Part shown: piece by piece, positions 1 to 5,136 of the stretch | Layout of the letters: each line of letters begins with the position of its first letter | Position numbering within the stretch: position 1 is the first letter of the stretch | Assembly: GCA_015658765.1 (NCBI GenBank) | Contig: DQOE01000258.1 | Location: forward strand, 1-5,136 | Direction: 5' to 3' | DNA length: 5,136 nt | Origin: Verrucomicrobiota bacterium | GTDB lineage: Bacteria > Verrucomicrobiota > Verrucomicrobiia > Limisphaerales > UBA1096 | Translations under genes and position numbers: made by a program | Notes under the pieces: generated by a model | What the model saw: only the letters and a program-made list of their open reading frames with translations | What the model was told of the DNA's origin: nothing | The model's database searches: none

Positions 1-208
1 CCTCGGCCAATGCCGATTCATCCTCGTCCTCGTGCTCGTCCCCCGTCATCGAAAAAACGGGGGGAGGAACTTGAGTGCGACTGGCCGCCTCCGCTTGCCC
101 TGGCGGTGTCACGACATTAGCTAAATCCCATTCTCCGTGGTTCACAAAACCACCCACCGCCAATCCGCCAGCAAGCAGGGCGACCCCATTTTTTGTTGTG
201 TGCTTCAT
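1..208 (-). CDS. Unrecognised, probably exported protein; N-terminal part only
   Basis: An open reading frame starts at the ATG at 208-206 and stays open for 69 codons to the window edge, so the C-terminus is missing. The ATG overlaps the TGA stop of rnr as ATGA, which suggests translational coupling in one operon; only a weak GGGA lies just upstream. The protein begins MKHTTKNG, then has a short hydrophobic run (VALLAGGLAVGGFV, about residues 9-22), compatible with a signal peptide or weak membrane anchor. A possible cleavage site lies near GQAEA (residues 37-41). Next come a proline-rich patch (VPPPV) and a strongly acidic cluster (GDEHEDEDE, about residues 56-64). I do not recognise the family. 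The acidic low-complexity stretch suggests a linker before a domain outside the window. Reality of the gene is fairly likely from the overlap and the signal-like start; its function is unknown. Confidence 0.6.
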   Translation of the reverse strand, partial: MKHTTKNGVALLAGGLAVGGFVNHGEWDLANVVTPPGQAEAASRTQVPPPVFSMTGDEHEDEDESALAE

Positions 209-2451
209 TCCCGTCTACGCTTGGCTTTGGGGTGCTTTTGCGTGTCTTTGCGTTTGGGAAATTTGTCCGGCTTGGCCGCTCTACTGGGCTTGCGCGAGGG
301 GCTGGGGGTTTTCTTTTTGCCCTTGGCCGCCTTGGTTTTAATGACGCGAAAGTCGGCCTGCTTTTTTTGAATGTCCACCGCCTCGATCTGCACTTTCAGT
401 TGGTCGCCCGGCGCGATCTCGTTGCCGCGTTGCCGCCCAACGAGCCGGCCGCGCTCCGGCACAAACCGATAATGGTCGTCGCTCATGCTGAAGCGCTTGA
501 CCAAACCCTTGAGACCCAGCTCGGTGATGTCCACCATCGCGCCGATGTTGCGCACGTCGGTGACCATGGCCGTGTACGTCTCCGGTTTTTGGCGGTCGAG
601 CTGCCGCTGAAGATGCGTCAGCAGCTTGATGTGTTTGCTGTCCATCTCGGCGTCGGCGGAGTTGCGCTCGGTGAGCGAAATGTGGTCGGCCGCCGTGGCG
701 AGCGCGGTGTCATCGAGCTTGGCGTGCTGGTACACGATTCGGTGCACGATCAGGTCGGCGTACCGGCGAATCGGCGAGGTGAAGTGCACGTAGTCGTCCT
801 TGGCCAGGCCGTAGTGGCCGATCGGCTCCGTCGAGTAGCAAGCGCGTTTCATGCAGCGCAGGTAGCCGATCCGGAAGACGTCCGCAAGCAGGTGGCCCTT
901 GAGGCCCGCGAGAAATTTGCCGGCCTGTTTTTGGTCGGCCAGGTTGCCGGCGCGCAGCCCCATCAACGCCGCCCGCGCCCGGAGATCGTCGAGCTTCTCG
1001 GTGTCCGGCTTGTCGTGGACGCGGTGGATCGCCTTGACGCGTCGCCGCTTGATTTCCTTCGCGACACCCTCGTTGGCCAGGAGCATGAATTCCTCGATCA
1101 ACTGGTGCGACACGTCGTTCTCCACCCGGCGCACCTCGCTCAGTCGGCCCTTGGCATCGAGCAACACCTTGTGCTCCGGCACGTCGAGATCCAGCGCGCC
1201 CGCCCGGAAGCGCGCCTGCCGCAGTTTTTGCGCGAGGCGATGGGCGTCGTGCAGCATGCGCTCGATGTCGCCGGCCGGTTCGCGACTGAGGATCGCCATC
1301 GCCTCCTCATACGAAAAACGGCGTTTCGAGCAGATAACCGTCGAGTGAAACTTCGCCTGCTCGACCTGCCCGTTCCCGCTCAGCACAAACTCCACGCTGC
1401 GCGCCAGGCGATCCACCCCCGGCTTGAGCGAGCACAGCTCGTTGCTCAGTTCCTCAGGCAGCATCGGGATGACGCGGTCAATGAGATACGTCGAGTTGCC
1501 GCGCTGCCGCGCCTCCTTGTCGAGCGCGCTCTTGGGGGTGACGTAGTGCGACACGTCGGCGATGTGCACCCACAACCGCCAGCGCCGCCCCTCGATGCGC
1601 TCCAGCGAAATGGCGTCGTCGAAGTCACGCGCATCGACCGGGTCAATCGTCACGACGCAGTGCTTGCGGCAATCCCGGCGGCCTTTGCGGTCGGCCTCCG
1701 TCACTTTCGCTCCCAAGCGCCGGGCCTCGGCCTTGACCTTGCCCGGGAAGCGCGTCGGCAACTCGTACTGCCGGATGACCGACTCGACATCGACGCCCGG
1801 CGCGCTTGGGCTGCCGATCACCTCGAGCAGTTTGCCCTCCGGCGCGTTGTGGCGCGACGGCCACTCGGTGATCTCGACCACCACCCTGTCGCCGCGCCGG
1901 GCCTTGGGCTTGGCCGCTTGGCCAAGCTTGGGCAGATAAATGTCGTGTGTGATGCGCGGGTCGCTCGGCACGACGTACCAAAGCTGCCGCGACTTCTCCA
2001 GTGTGCCGACCACCTGCGTGCGGGCGCGCTCGAGCACCTCGACCACCCGGCCGCTTGGCCCTGACGGCGCGCGCCGGCCACGGTCCTGTCGGCGCTCGGT
2101 CGATGCCGGGCGATCCACCAACACCAGCACTCTGTCGTTGTGCATCGCGGTGCGCGCGGCGTTGGGCGCGATGTCGATCGAGGGCTGCGTCGCGTCGGTG
2201 GTGACGACCCGTCCGCCGCCCCGGCGGTTCATCAGGATTCGCCCGGCGACCAAGTCCTCGTCGCCCGGCAGCGCAAAACACTTGTCGGGCAGCCGCACCA
2301 CCCGGCCCAAGCGCACGAGGTTGCGTAATTCAGCCCGCACATCCTTGGCTTGCGCTTGGCTAAGCTCGAGTTTTGTGGTGATGTCATCCGCCTCGGACGG
2401 GACGTAATGTTTGCGCCCCAACAGGCGCAGAAGTCGATTTTCAAGATTCAT
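205..2451 (-). CDS. rnr: Ribonuclease R (RNB-family 3'-5' exoribonuclease)
   Basis: This enzyme processively degrades RNA from the 3' end, including structured RNA, in the cytoplasm (mRNA and rRNA turnover in the known family). Numbered from the ATG at 2451 (748 aa; E. coli RNase R is about 813), the order is: winged-helix region at about 1-60; two cold-shock-type OB domains at about 65-215; RNB catalytic domain at about 260-585; S1 domain at about 628-705; and a Lys/Arg-rich tail at 706-748. The catalytic signature TIDPVDARDFDDA carries D270, D276, D278 and D279, matching the four metal-binding aspartates of E. coli RNase R. HIADVSHYV, the conserved tyrosine in STYLIDRVIPMLPEE (Y322) and HFTSPIRRYADL follow. 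The frame extends to a TTG at 2481, but its GGAGG is only 1 base away. The ATG at 2451 has GGAG 14 bases upstream and begins at the folded domain (MNLENRLLRLLG), so I prefer it. All key residues are intact. Confidence 0.96.
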   Translation of the reverse strand: MNLENRLLRLLGRKHYVPSEADDITTKLELSQAQAKDVRAELRNLVRLGRVVRLPDKCFALPGDEDLVAGRILMNRRGGGRVVTTDATQPSIDIAPNAARTAMHNDRVLVLVDRPASTERRQDRGRRAPSGPSGRVVEVLERARTQVVGTLEKSRQLWYVVPSDPRITHDIYLPKLGQAAKPKARRGDRVVVEITEWPSRHNAPEGKLLEVIGSPSAPGVDVESVIRQYELPTRFPGKVKAEARRLGAKVTEADRKGRRDCRKHCVVTIDPVDARDFDDAISLERIEGRRWRLWVHIADVSHYVTPKSALDKEARQRGNSTYLIDRVIPMLPEELSNELCSLKPGVDRLARSVEFVLSGNGQVEQAKFHSTVICSKRRFSYEEAMAILSREPAGDIERMLHDAHRLAQKLRQARFRAGALDLDVPEHKVLLDAKGRLSEVRRVENDVSHQLIEEFMLLANEGVAKEIKRRRVKAIHRVHDKPDTEKLDDLRARAALMGLRAGNLADQKQAGKFLAGLKGHLLADVFRIGYLRCMKRACYSTEPIGHYGLAKDDYVHFTSPIRRYADLIVHRIVYQHAKLDDTALATAADHISLTERNSADAEMDSKHIKLLTHLQRQLDRQKPETYTAMVTDVRNIGAMVDITELGLKGLVKRFSMSDDHYRFVPERGRLVGRQRGNEIAPGDQLKVQIEAVDIQKKQADFRVIKTKAAKGKKKTPSPSRKPSRAAKPDKFPKRKDTQKHPKAKRRRE

Positions 2452-2522
2452 CAGGTGATGGGCGGCTCCAGAGCCGGCCAAACCTCCAGCGCGCTTCCAG
2501 CAATTTCATTGCCACCGGCACG

Positions 2523-2551
2523 CTTGTATCCCGCAGCGCAAGCCCCCACAA
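2523..2551 (-). promoter_or_regulatory. Candidate sigma70-type promoter for rnr
   Basis: On the minus strand TTGTGG (2551-2546) is followed after 17 bases by TACAAG (2528-2523). The -10 box matches the consensus at 4 of 6 positions and the -35 at 3 of 6. Transcription would start near 2516, giving a leader of about 65 bases before the ATG at 2451. The match is modest and only the position supports it. A GTTAAC hexamer (2553-2558) lies just upstream of the -35. Confidence 0.25.
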
Positions 2552-2750
2552 CGTTAACATTCCAAAAACTCAGGATAACTTGAGGGCAGATTTACCAGGT
2601 ACAAATACGTAACGAGAAAGTGACCACCGGAAAAGTAATCGCCTTTTTTACTGGAACCATGACGCCATGACTCCTTGAAACGGGATGACGATTGAACACC
2701 GAAAAAACCGTGGGCCACTTCGCAAACAGGAAACATGGACTCTCTTTTTT

Positions 2751-2765
2751 GCGTGACGGTCACGC
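2751..2765. promoter_or_regulatory. Perfect 7-1-7 inverted repeat, operator-like
   Basis: GCGTGAC-G-GTCACGC is a perfect inverted repeat with seven-base arms around one central base. With a single-base centre it cannot form a stable RNA hairpin. The T run lies on the 5' side rather than the 3' side on the plus strand, so it is not a terminator. A dimeric DNA-binding regulator is the natural reading. It lies about 220 bases upstream of the pilin-like gene and about 300 bases upstream of rnr. The cognate protein is unknown. Confidence 0.4.
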
Positions 2766-2855
2766 GATTCGAGTGAAAATCACGCTACGCGACGTCTCTT
2801 CGCGGCTTTAAGTTACCCTTATTATCCCTCAAAAAGAATGGCATTTTGTGTGCTA

Positions 2856-2903
2856 TTTTTTTTTCAGTTTGGCGTTGACAACGGTTCAATTGGACACGAA
2901 GCT
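2856..2903 (+). promoter_or_regulatory. Candidate promoter for the first pilin-like gene
   Basis: A perfect -35 hexamer TTGACA lies at 2875-2880, preceded by a nine-T tract (2856-2864) where an UP element would sit. The -10 position after 17 bases (2898-2903, GAAGCT) is a poor match, so either an activator is needed or the exact -10 is elsewhere. The leader to the ATG at 2974 would be about 65 bases and would contain the 2933-2947 inverted repeat. Confidence 0.35.
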
Positions 2904-2932
2904 TCGCCTCCGTTTTACCAATAAAGGTGAAG

Positions 2933-2947
2933 TGTTAACTGTTAACA
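2933..2947. promoter_or_regulatory. Perfect 7-1-7 inverted repeat TGTTAAC-T-GTTAACA in the pilin leader
   Basis: Two copies of the palindromic hexamer GTTAAC stand side by side, separated by one T, and with the flanking T and A make a perfect 15-base inverted repeat. It ends 26 bases before the start codon of the pilin-like gene, downstream of the candidate promoter, which is a typical place for a repressor site. A further GTTAAC with similar flanks occurs at 2553-2558, beside the candidate rnr promoter. The operator role is inferred from symmetry and position only. Confidence 0.4.
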
Positions 2948-2973
2948 AAACATATTAAACCGAGAACCGCATC

Positions 2974-3735
2974 ATGAAGCGTTATCAAAAAAACAAAGTC
3001 GGGGCCTTCACGCTCATTGAGCTGTTGGTCGTTATCGCAATCATCGCCATTCTGGCCGGCATGCTCCTGCCCGCATTGGCGAAGGCAAAGGCAAAGGCAC
3101 AGCGCATCGCCTGTGTAAACAACCTCAAGCAGGTTGGCATCGCCACTCGCATCTACGCGACGGATAACCAGGATCGGTTCCCGTGGCAGGTGTCAGAGGT
3201 GGAAGGTGGTTCCGCCGAATACTTGGCCAAGGGTAAGGCATTGGAAGGTTGCAGGCACTGGCAGGCACTCTCCAACGAGCTGAGCAACCCTAAAGTGATT
3301 AGGTGCCCGCGTGATGGCAACCGCACACAAGCCAACGGCTTTATGAATGGCAAGCCTCGCGGTGCTGCAGGCAAAAACGTTGTTCCGTTTTGCGAGGGGA
3401 CAGCAAAAAAACATAATAAAGGAACGTTAAGCTACAGCTACTTCCTCGGCAAGGGTGCTGACGAATCCAAGCCGAACAACATCCTGGCCGGCGACCGCAA
3501 CGTCTTGTTCGGCAAGTACAACAACGACAACGACAAAAAGGCAGCTCACATCATATTCAAGAAAAAGTTCACTGCCAAGAAGACTCCAATGTGGACCGAG
3601 AGCCTGCATGAGAATCAGGGCGATCTCCTTTTGTCCGACTCATCCTGTCAGCAGGCCAGCGCCTCAAGACTCGCTCAATACATGATCGACTCGAGCGACG
3701 CGAATAACGAGATGATGTTCCCGAGCGGGAAGTAA
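2974..3735 (+). CDS. Type IV prepilin-like protein (type II secretion/pseudopilin family), paralogue 1
   Basis: The 253-residue protein has a short basic leader ([11 protein letters not shown]) and a class III prepilin signal. Prepilin peptidase should cut between A11 and F12, and E16 is the conserved Glu5 of the mature pilin. Alanine instead of the usual glycine at -1 is common in this phylum's proteins. Hydrophobic residues 12-36 form the N-terminal helix that anchors in the inner membrane or packs in a filament core. Conserved family features follow: ACVNNLKQ (46-53), [11 protein letters not shown] (105-115), LSYSYFLG (152-159) and GDRN (173-176). Near the C-terminus H212 is followed after nine residues by D222-S223, a degenerate H-X9-DG processing-associated motif. 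The ATG at 2974 has a weak GAGA eight bases upstream. An in-frame TAA at 2956-2958 rules out a longer start. No pilus assembly genes are adjacent, so the actual filament or secretion role is unknown. Confidence 0.9.
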   Translation: MKRYQKNKVGAFTLIELLVVIAIIAILAGMLLPALAKAKAKAQRIACVNNLKQVGIATRIYATDNQDRFPWQVSEVEGGSAEYLAKGKALEGCRHWQALSNELSNPKVIRCPRDGNRTQANGFMNGKPRGAAGKNVVPFCEGTAKKHNKGTLSYSYFLGKGADESKPNNILAGDRNVLFGKYNNDNDKKAAHIIFKKKFTAKKTPMWTESLHENQGDLLLSDSSCQQASASRLAQYMIDSSDANNEMMFPSGK

Positions 3736-3754
3736 TTCATCCAATCATTCTTTC

Positions 3755-3786
3755 AAAGACCCTCCCGAACGGGAGGGTCTTTTTTT
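3755..3786 (+). terminator. Strong intrinsic terminator of pilin-like gene 1
   Basis: AAAGACCCTCCC (3755-3766) pairs perfectly with GGGAGGGTCTTT (3771-3782) around a four-base loop GAAC, and the T run continues to 3786. The 12-bp, GC-rich stem starts 19 bases after the stop codon. It should end transcription of the first pilin-like gene, making the second gene a separate unit. Confidence 0.93.
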
Positions 3787-3819
3787 GTCTTCTGAGTGCG
3801 GCGACTCCGCTTTGGAGGA

Positions 3820-3893
3820 AAACGGGACACCGATGAACGCAGATAACAGGGTATTGAAATGAAAGAACAATCCGTGAAATCCGTGTCTGATTT
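3820..3893. repeat. Imperfect inverted interspersed repeat (GATGAACGCAGAT / ATCCGTG type)
   Basis: The left part contains ACACCGATGAACGCAGAT (3827-3844). The right part contains the tandem nonamers AATCCGTGA and AATCCGTGT (3869-3886), whose complement reads ACACGGAT-TTC-ACGGATT. The two sides therefore form an imperfect inverted repeat around an AT-rich centre. From memory, very similar phrases recur many times in intergenic regions of Verrucomicrobiota and other environmental bacteria. I cannot count copies here. No transposase or long open frame accompanies it, so a small non-coding repeat is the best description. Confidence 0.6.
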
Positions 3894-3903
3894 ACTTCAC
3901 GGC

Positions 3904-3917
3904 CGCTTGGCCAAGCG
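3904..3917. repeat. Perfect 14-bp palindrome CGCTTGGCCAAGCG
   Basis: The 14 bases read the same on both strands. The stretch 3901-3916 is identical over 16 bases to 1912-1927 inside rnr. The core CTTGGCCAAG also occurs in pilin-like gene 1 at 3222-3231. It lies about 35 bases upstream of the -35 of the candidate promoter of the second pilin-like gene, so it could be a protein-binding site, but the copies inside genes argue for a genome-wide motif instead. Confidence 0.5.
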
Positions 3918-3949
3918 TAAAACTGACTCGAATCTCCTCACATTTGCAT

Positions 3950-3978
3950 TTGACTTAACGGGCGGGCGAATCTAACTT
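3950..3978 (+). promoter_or_regulatory. Candidate sigma70-type promoter for the second pilin-like gene
   Basis: TTGACT (3950-3955, five of six consensus bases) is separated by exactly 17 bases from TAACTT (3973-3978, three of six). Transcription would begin near 3985, leaving a leader of about 57 bases before the ATG at 4042. A start at or just before the GTG at 3985 would therefore have no leader, which supports the shorter reading of the gene. Confidence 0.45.
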
Positions 3979-4041
3979 GCGTCCGTGCCAACTCATCGGG
4001 TCAATATACGATTGGCCGGCCCTGCTAAAGATTTTGAACTC

Positions 4042-4971
4042 ATGAAAAATACACCTGTTCGTAACACACTGGGAACCAAGGTCATACTTGGCTTCACGCT
4101 GATCGAGTTGCTGGTGGTGATCGCCATCATTGCCATCCTGGCCGGCCTGCTCCTGCCGGCGTTGTCTCGCGCCAAGGACAAGGCCCACAACTCCATCGAC
4201 TGGAATAACAACAAGCAAATCATGCTGGCGCTGAACATGTTCACCGGCGACAACGAGGAGTATCTGCCGCACCCCACCTGGGGCGGCAACGGGAGCGGCC
4301 CCACCGGCTGGGCTTACGCCGGCAGCGGACCGGAAAACTCCACGAAATTCCCCGCCGGCGGCAGATGTAATGTGCCCGCTCACAACTGGAAGGGCACAAC
4401 ATCAATGACAGCGTATCAAGGAAACCCCGGCATAGCTGGTTTAGCGAAACAGCTGGCTGGTCAGTACGAATCCTTCAAGCATGGCCAACTGGGTAATTAC
4501 CTGGGGAACAACCCCCAAGTGCTGATGTGCCCCAAGGACAAAGCCACCTCCACCGGAACCAACAGTAAGCTTTTTCTCCAACGCCCAATCAAGTTGACCA
4601 GCTACACTTGGAACGGGAATATTATTTTCTTTCACAACAAACCCAGCCCTGCCACTGGCAGTTACAACGCCTCAAAGGTTCGCAAAATTTCAGCAACCGA
4701 TCCCGGCGACATCGTCCAGTGGGAGACCGATGACACAACTCCGTTTTGGTTCAACGATGCCGGCAACCAGCCGCATGAGGGCATCTCCCAGCGGCACAAG
4801 ACCAGTGGCACAAATAAAAACAACCGTCAGGATGTCGGCGGTGCAGCCACGGTGGGCATCGTCTCCGGTGCCTCCGTCAACCTCACCTATAAGAAATTTT
4901 ATGCGATGGCCCAAACAGGGGGTCGCCCAGCCGTCCCGAACGACATCTGGTGGGGCAGCTCAAGCCGTTGA
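4042..4971 (+). CDS. Type IV prepilin-like protein (type II secretion/pseudopilin family), paralogue 2
   Basis: The protein is 309 residues from the ATG at 4042. Its leader ends in VILG and the predicted prepilin peptidase cut lies between G17 and F18, with E22 as the conserved mature Glu5. Residues 18-40 form the hydrophobic helix. N-N-N-K-Q (55-59) and [11 protein letters not shown] (157-167) match the equivalents in the upstream paralogue. The middle is rich in Gly, Asn and Pro. At the C-terminus RHKTSG (251-256) and [11 protein letters not shown] (266-276) resemble a stretched H-X9-DG motif with Ser in place of Asp, and the protein ends near [11 protein letters not shown]. The frame can be read back to a GTG at 3985, but that gives an atypically long 36-residue leader, has no ribosome-binding site and coincides with the expected transcription start. 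The ATG itself has only a weak AAAG upstream. The role is presumably a surface or secretion-associated pseudopilin; the partner machinery is not in the window. Confidence 0.9.
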   Translation: MKNTPVRNTLGTKVILGFTLIELLVVIAIIAILAGLLLPALSRAKDKAHNSIDWNNNKQIMLALNMFTGDNEEYLPHPTWGGNGSGPTGWAYAGSGPENSTKFPAGGRCNVPAHNWKGTTSMTAYQGNPGIAGLAKQLAGQYESFKHGQLGNYLGNNPQVLMCPKDKATSTGTNSKLFLQRPIKLTSYTWNGNIIFFHNKPSPATGSYNASKVRKISATDPGDIVQWETDDTTPFWFNDAGNQPHEGISQRHKTSGTNKNNRQDVGGAATVGIVSGASVNLTYKKFYAMAQTGGRPAVPNDIWWGSSSR

Positions 4972-4990
4972 GGCCAGCAAACCATTTCAC

Positions 4991-5024
4991 AAAAGGCGGC
5001 CCGTAAACACAGGCCGTCTTTTTT
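4991..5024 (+). terminator. Intrinsic terminator of pilin-like gene 2
   Basis: AAAAGGCGGCC (4991-5001) pairs with GGCCGTCTTTT (5012-5022) in an 11-bp stem with one G-U pair and a ten-base loop, and the T run extends to 5024. It begins 19 bases after the stop codon, the same spacing as the terminator of the first pilin-like gene. Confidence 0.88.
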
Positions 5025-5066
5025 CTTTCCCTAGCGTGACGCAGCGCTTTACCTCGGGCGGGCAAC

Positions 5067-5136
5067 ATGCACGGCGATGATCCAAAAATTCACCCCTCCA
5101 CTCTCCGATGGATGGTTGCCCTGTCGGTTGTCGCCG
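5067..5136 (+). CDS. Possible start of a membrane-anchored or exported protein, right edge
   Basis: From the ATG at 5067 a frame stays open for 23 codons to the window end. It reads MHGDDPKIHPSTLRW and then a hydrophobic run (MVALSVVA) that could be the first half of a membrane segment or signal anchor. A weak G-rich stretch (GGGCGGGC) lies upstream and the gene would follow the terminator at 4991-5024. Another frame starting at 5076 is also open to the edge but gives a less protein-like sequence. Too little is visible to assign a family, and the frame could be chance. Confidence 0.3.
   Translation, partial: MHGDDPKIHPSTLRWMVALSVVA

Larger units (their letters stand above)
2482..2973. other. 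Divergent intergenic region without a convincing gene
   Basis: This stretch of roughly 490 bases lies between the divergent starts of rnr and the first pilin-like gene and is more AT-rich than the flanking genes. No reading frame in it has a credible start site or recognisable protein. A 69-codon minus-strand frame at 2554-2763 begins with GTG inside an inverted repeat and has no ribosome-binding site, so it is not called. What the region does hold is a candidate promoter on each strand, two perfect 7-1-7 inverted repeats (2751-2765 and 2933-2947) and a nine-T run at 2856-2864. Confidence 0.6.

Noticed and set aside
193..2064. A 623-codon open frame on the plus strand opposite rnr
   Set aside because: It is the antisense shadow of a GC-rich gene. 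The opposite strand encodes an intact RNase R with all catalytic motifs, and the plus-strand translation is rich in Arg, Ala, Leu and His without any recognisable domain.
1643..2281. A 212-codon minus-strand frame inside rnr
   Set aside because: It overlaps rnr in another frame and its composition (Arg/Gly/Ala-rich) is that of a frame-shifted GC-rich gene.
2554..2763. A 69-codon minus-strand frame in the divergent intergenic region
   Set aside because: It starts with GTG inside a perfect inverted repeat, has no ribosome-binding site, and its product shows no recognisable motif. AT-rich intergenic sequence gives frames of this length by chance.
2788..2804. Small stem CGCGA/TCGCG with a seven-base loop
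   Set aside because: Five base pairs in a region with mixed composition and no T run is not enough for a terminator or structured RNA.
2932..2958. An eight-codon GTG-started leader frame before pilin-like gene 1, preceded by AAAGGTGA
   Set aside because: The ribosome-site-like sequence is suggestive, but the frame lacks attenuation structure or biased residues and overlaps the inverted repeat. There is too little to support a leader peptide.
3820..3917. Possible CRISPR or miniature transposon
   Set aside because: There are no regularly spaced identical repeats and no clear target-site duplication. The arms are imperfect and best described as an interspersed repeat.
3985..4041. N-terminal extension of the second pilin-like protein from the GTG at 3985
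   Set aside because: It would give an unusually long pilin leader, has no ribosome-binding site and starts at the expected transcription start of the candidate promoter.
3955..4383. A 142-codon minus-strand frame opposite the start of the second pilin-like gene
   Set aside because: It is antisense to the well-supported pilin N-terminus and covers the promoter region. Its composition is a mirror of the coding strand.

Overview
The window looks like a piece of a Verrucomicrobiota chromosome, possibly the Pedosphaera/Limisphaera-type lineage. The evidence is two prepilin-type proteins with the N-terminal motif [18 protein letters not shown] followed by LLPAL and N-N-x-K-Q, a style very common in Verrucomicrobiota, Planctomycetota and Lentisphaerota, and an intergenic repeat of the ATCCGTG/GATGAACGCAGAT kind that I recall from such genomes. 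The phylum call is inference from protein style. No rRNA or other phylogenetic marker is present.

Layout. Positions 1-2451 are read on the minus strand. A complete ribonuclease R gene (rnr) is followed, with a 4-base ATGA stop/start overlap, by the first 69 codons of an unrecognised, probably exported protein that runs off the left edge. A gene-free stretch of about 500 bases (2452-2973) separates rnr from the divergent plus-strand half. It holds candidate promoters for both directions and two perfect 7-1-7 inverted repeats that look like operator sites. Positions 2974-3735 and 4042-4971 encode two paralogous type IV prepilin-like (pseudopilin) proteins on the plus strand, each followed by a strong intrinsic terminator. 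The approximately 300-base gap between them carries an imperfect inverted interspersed repeat, a perfect 14-bp palindrome and a plausible sigma70-type promoter for the second gene. After the second terminator a new plus-strand reading frame may begin at 5067 and leave the window.

How the genes relate. The two pilin-like genes appear to be independent transcription units of a large paralogous family rather than part of a pilus or type II secretion operon, since no assembly ATPase, platform protein or prepilin peptidase is nearby. RNase R is a housekeeping RNA-degradation enzyme that looks unrelated to them. I see no mobile element, CRISPR array, tRNA, rRNA or defence system, and no clearly new multi-gene system. 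The most unusual signals are non-coding: a recurring CTTGGCCAAG palindrome (including a 16-base identical repeat shared by rnr and an intergenic region), the interspersed repeat, and the paired operator-like inverted repeats.
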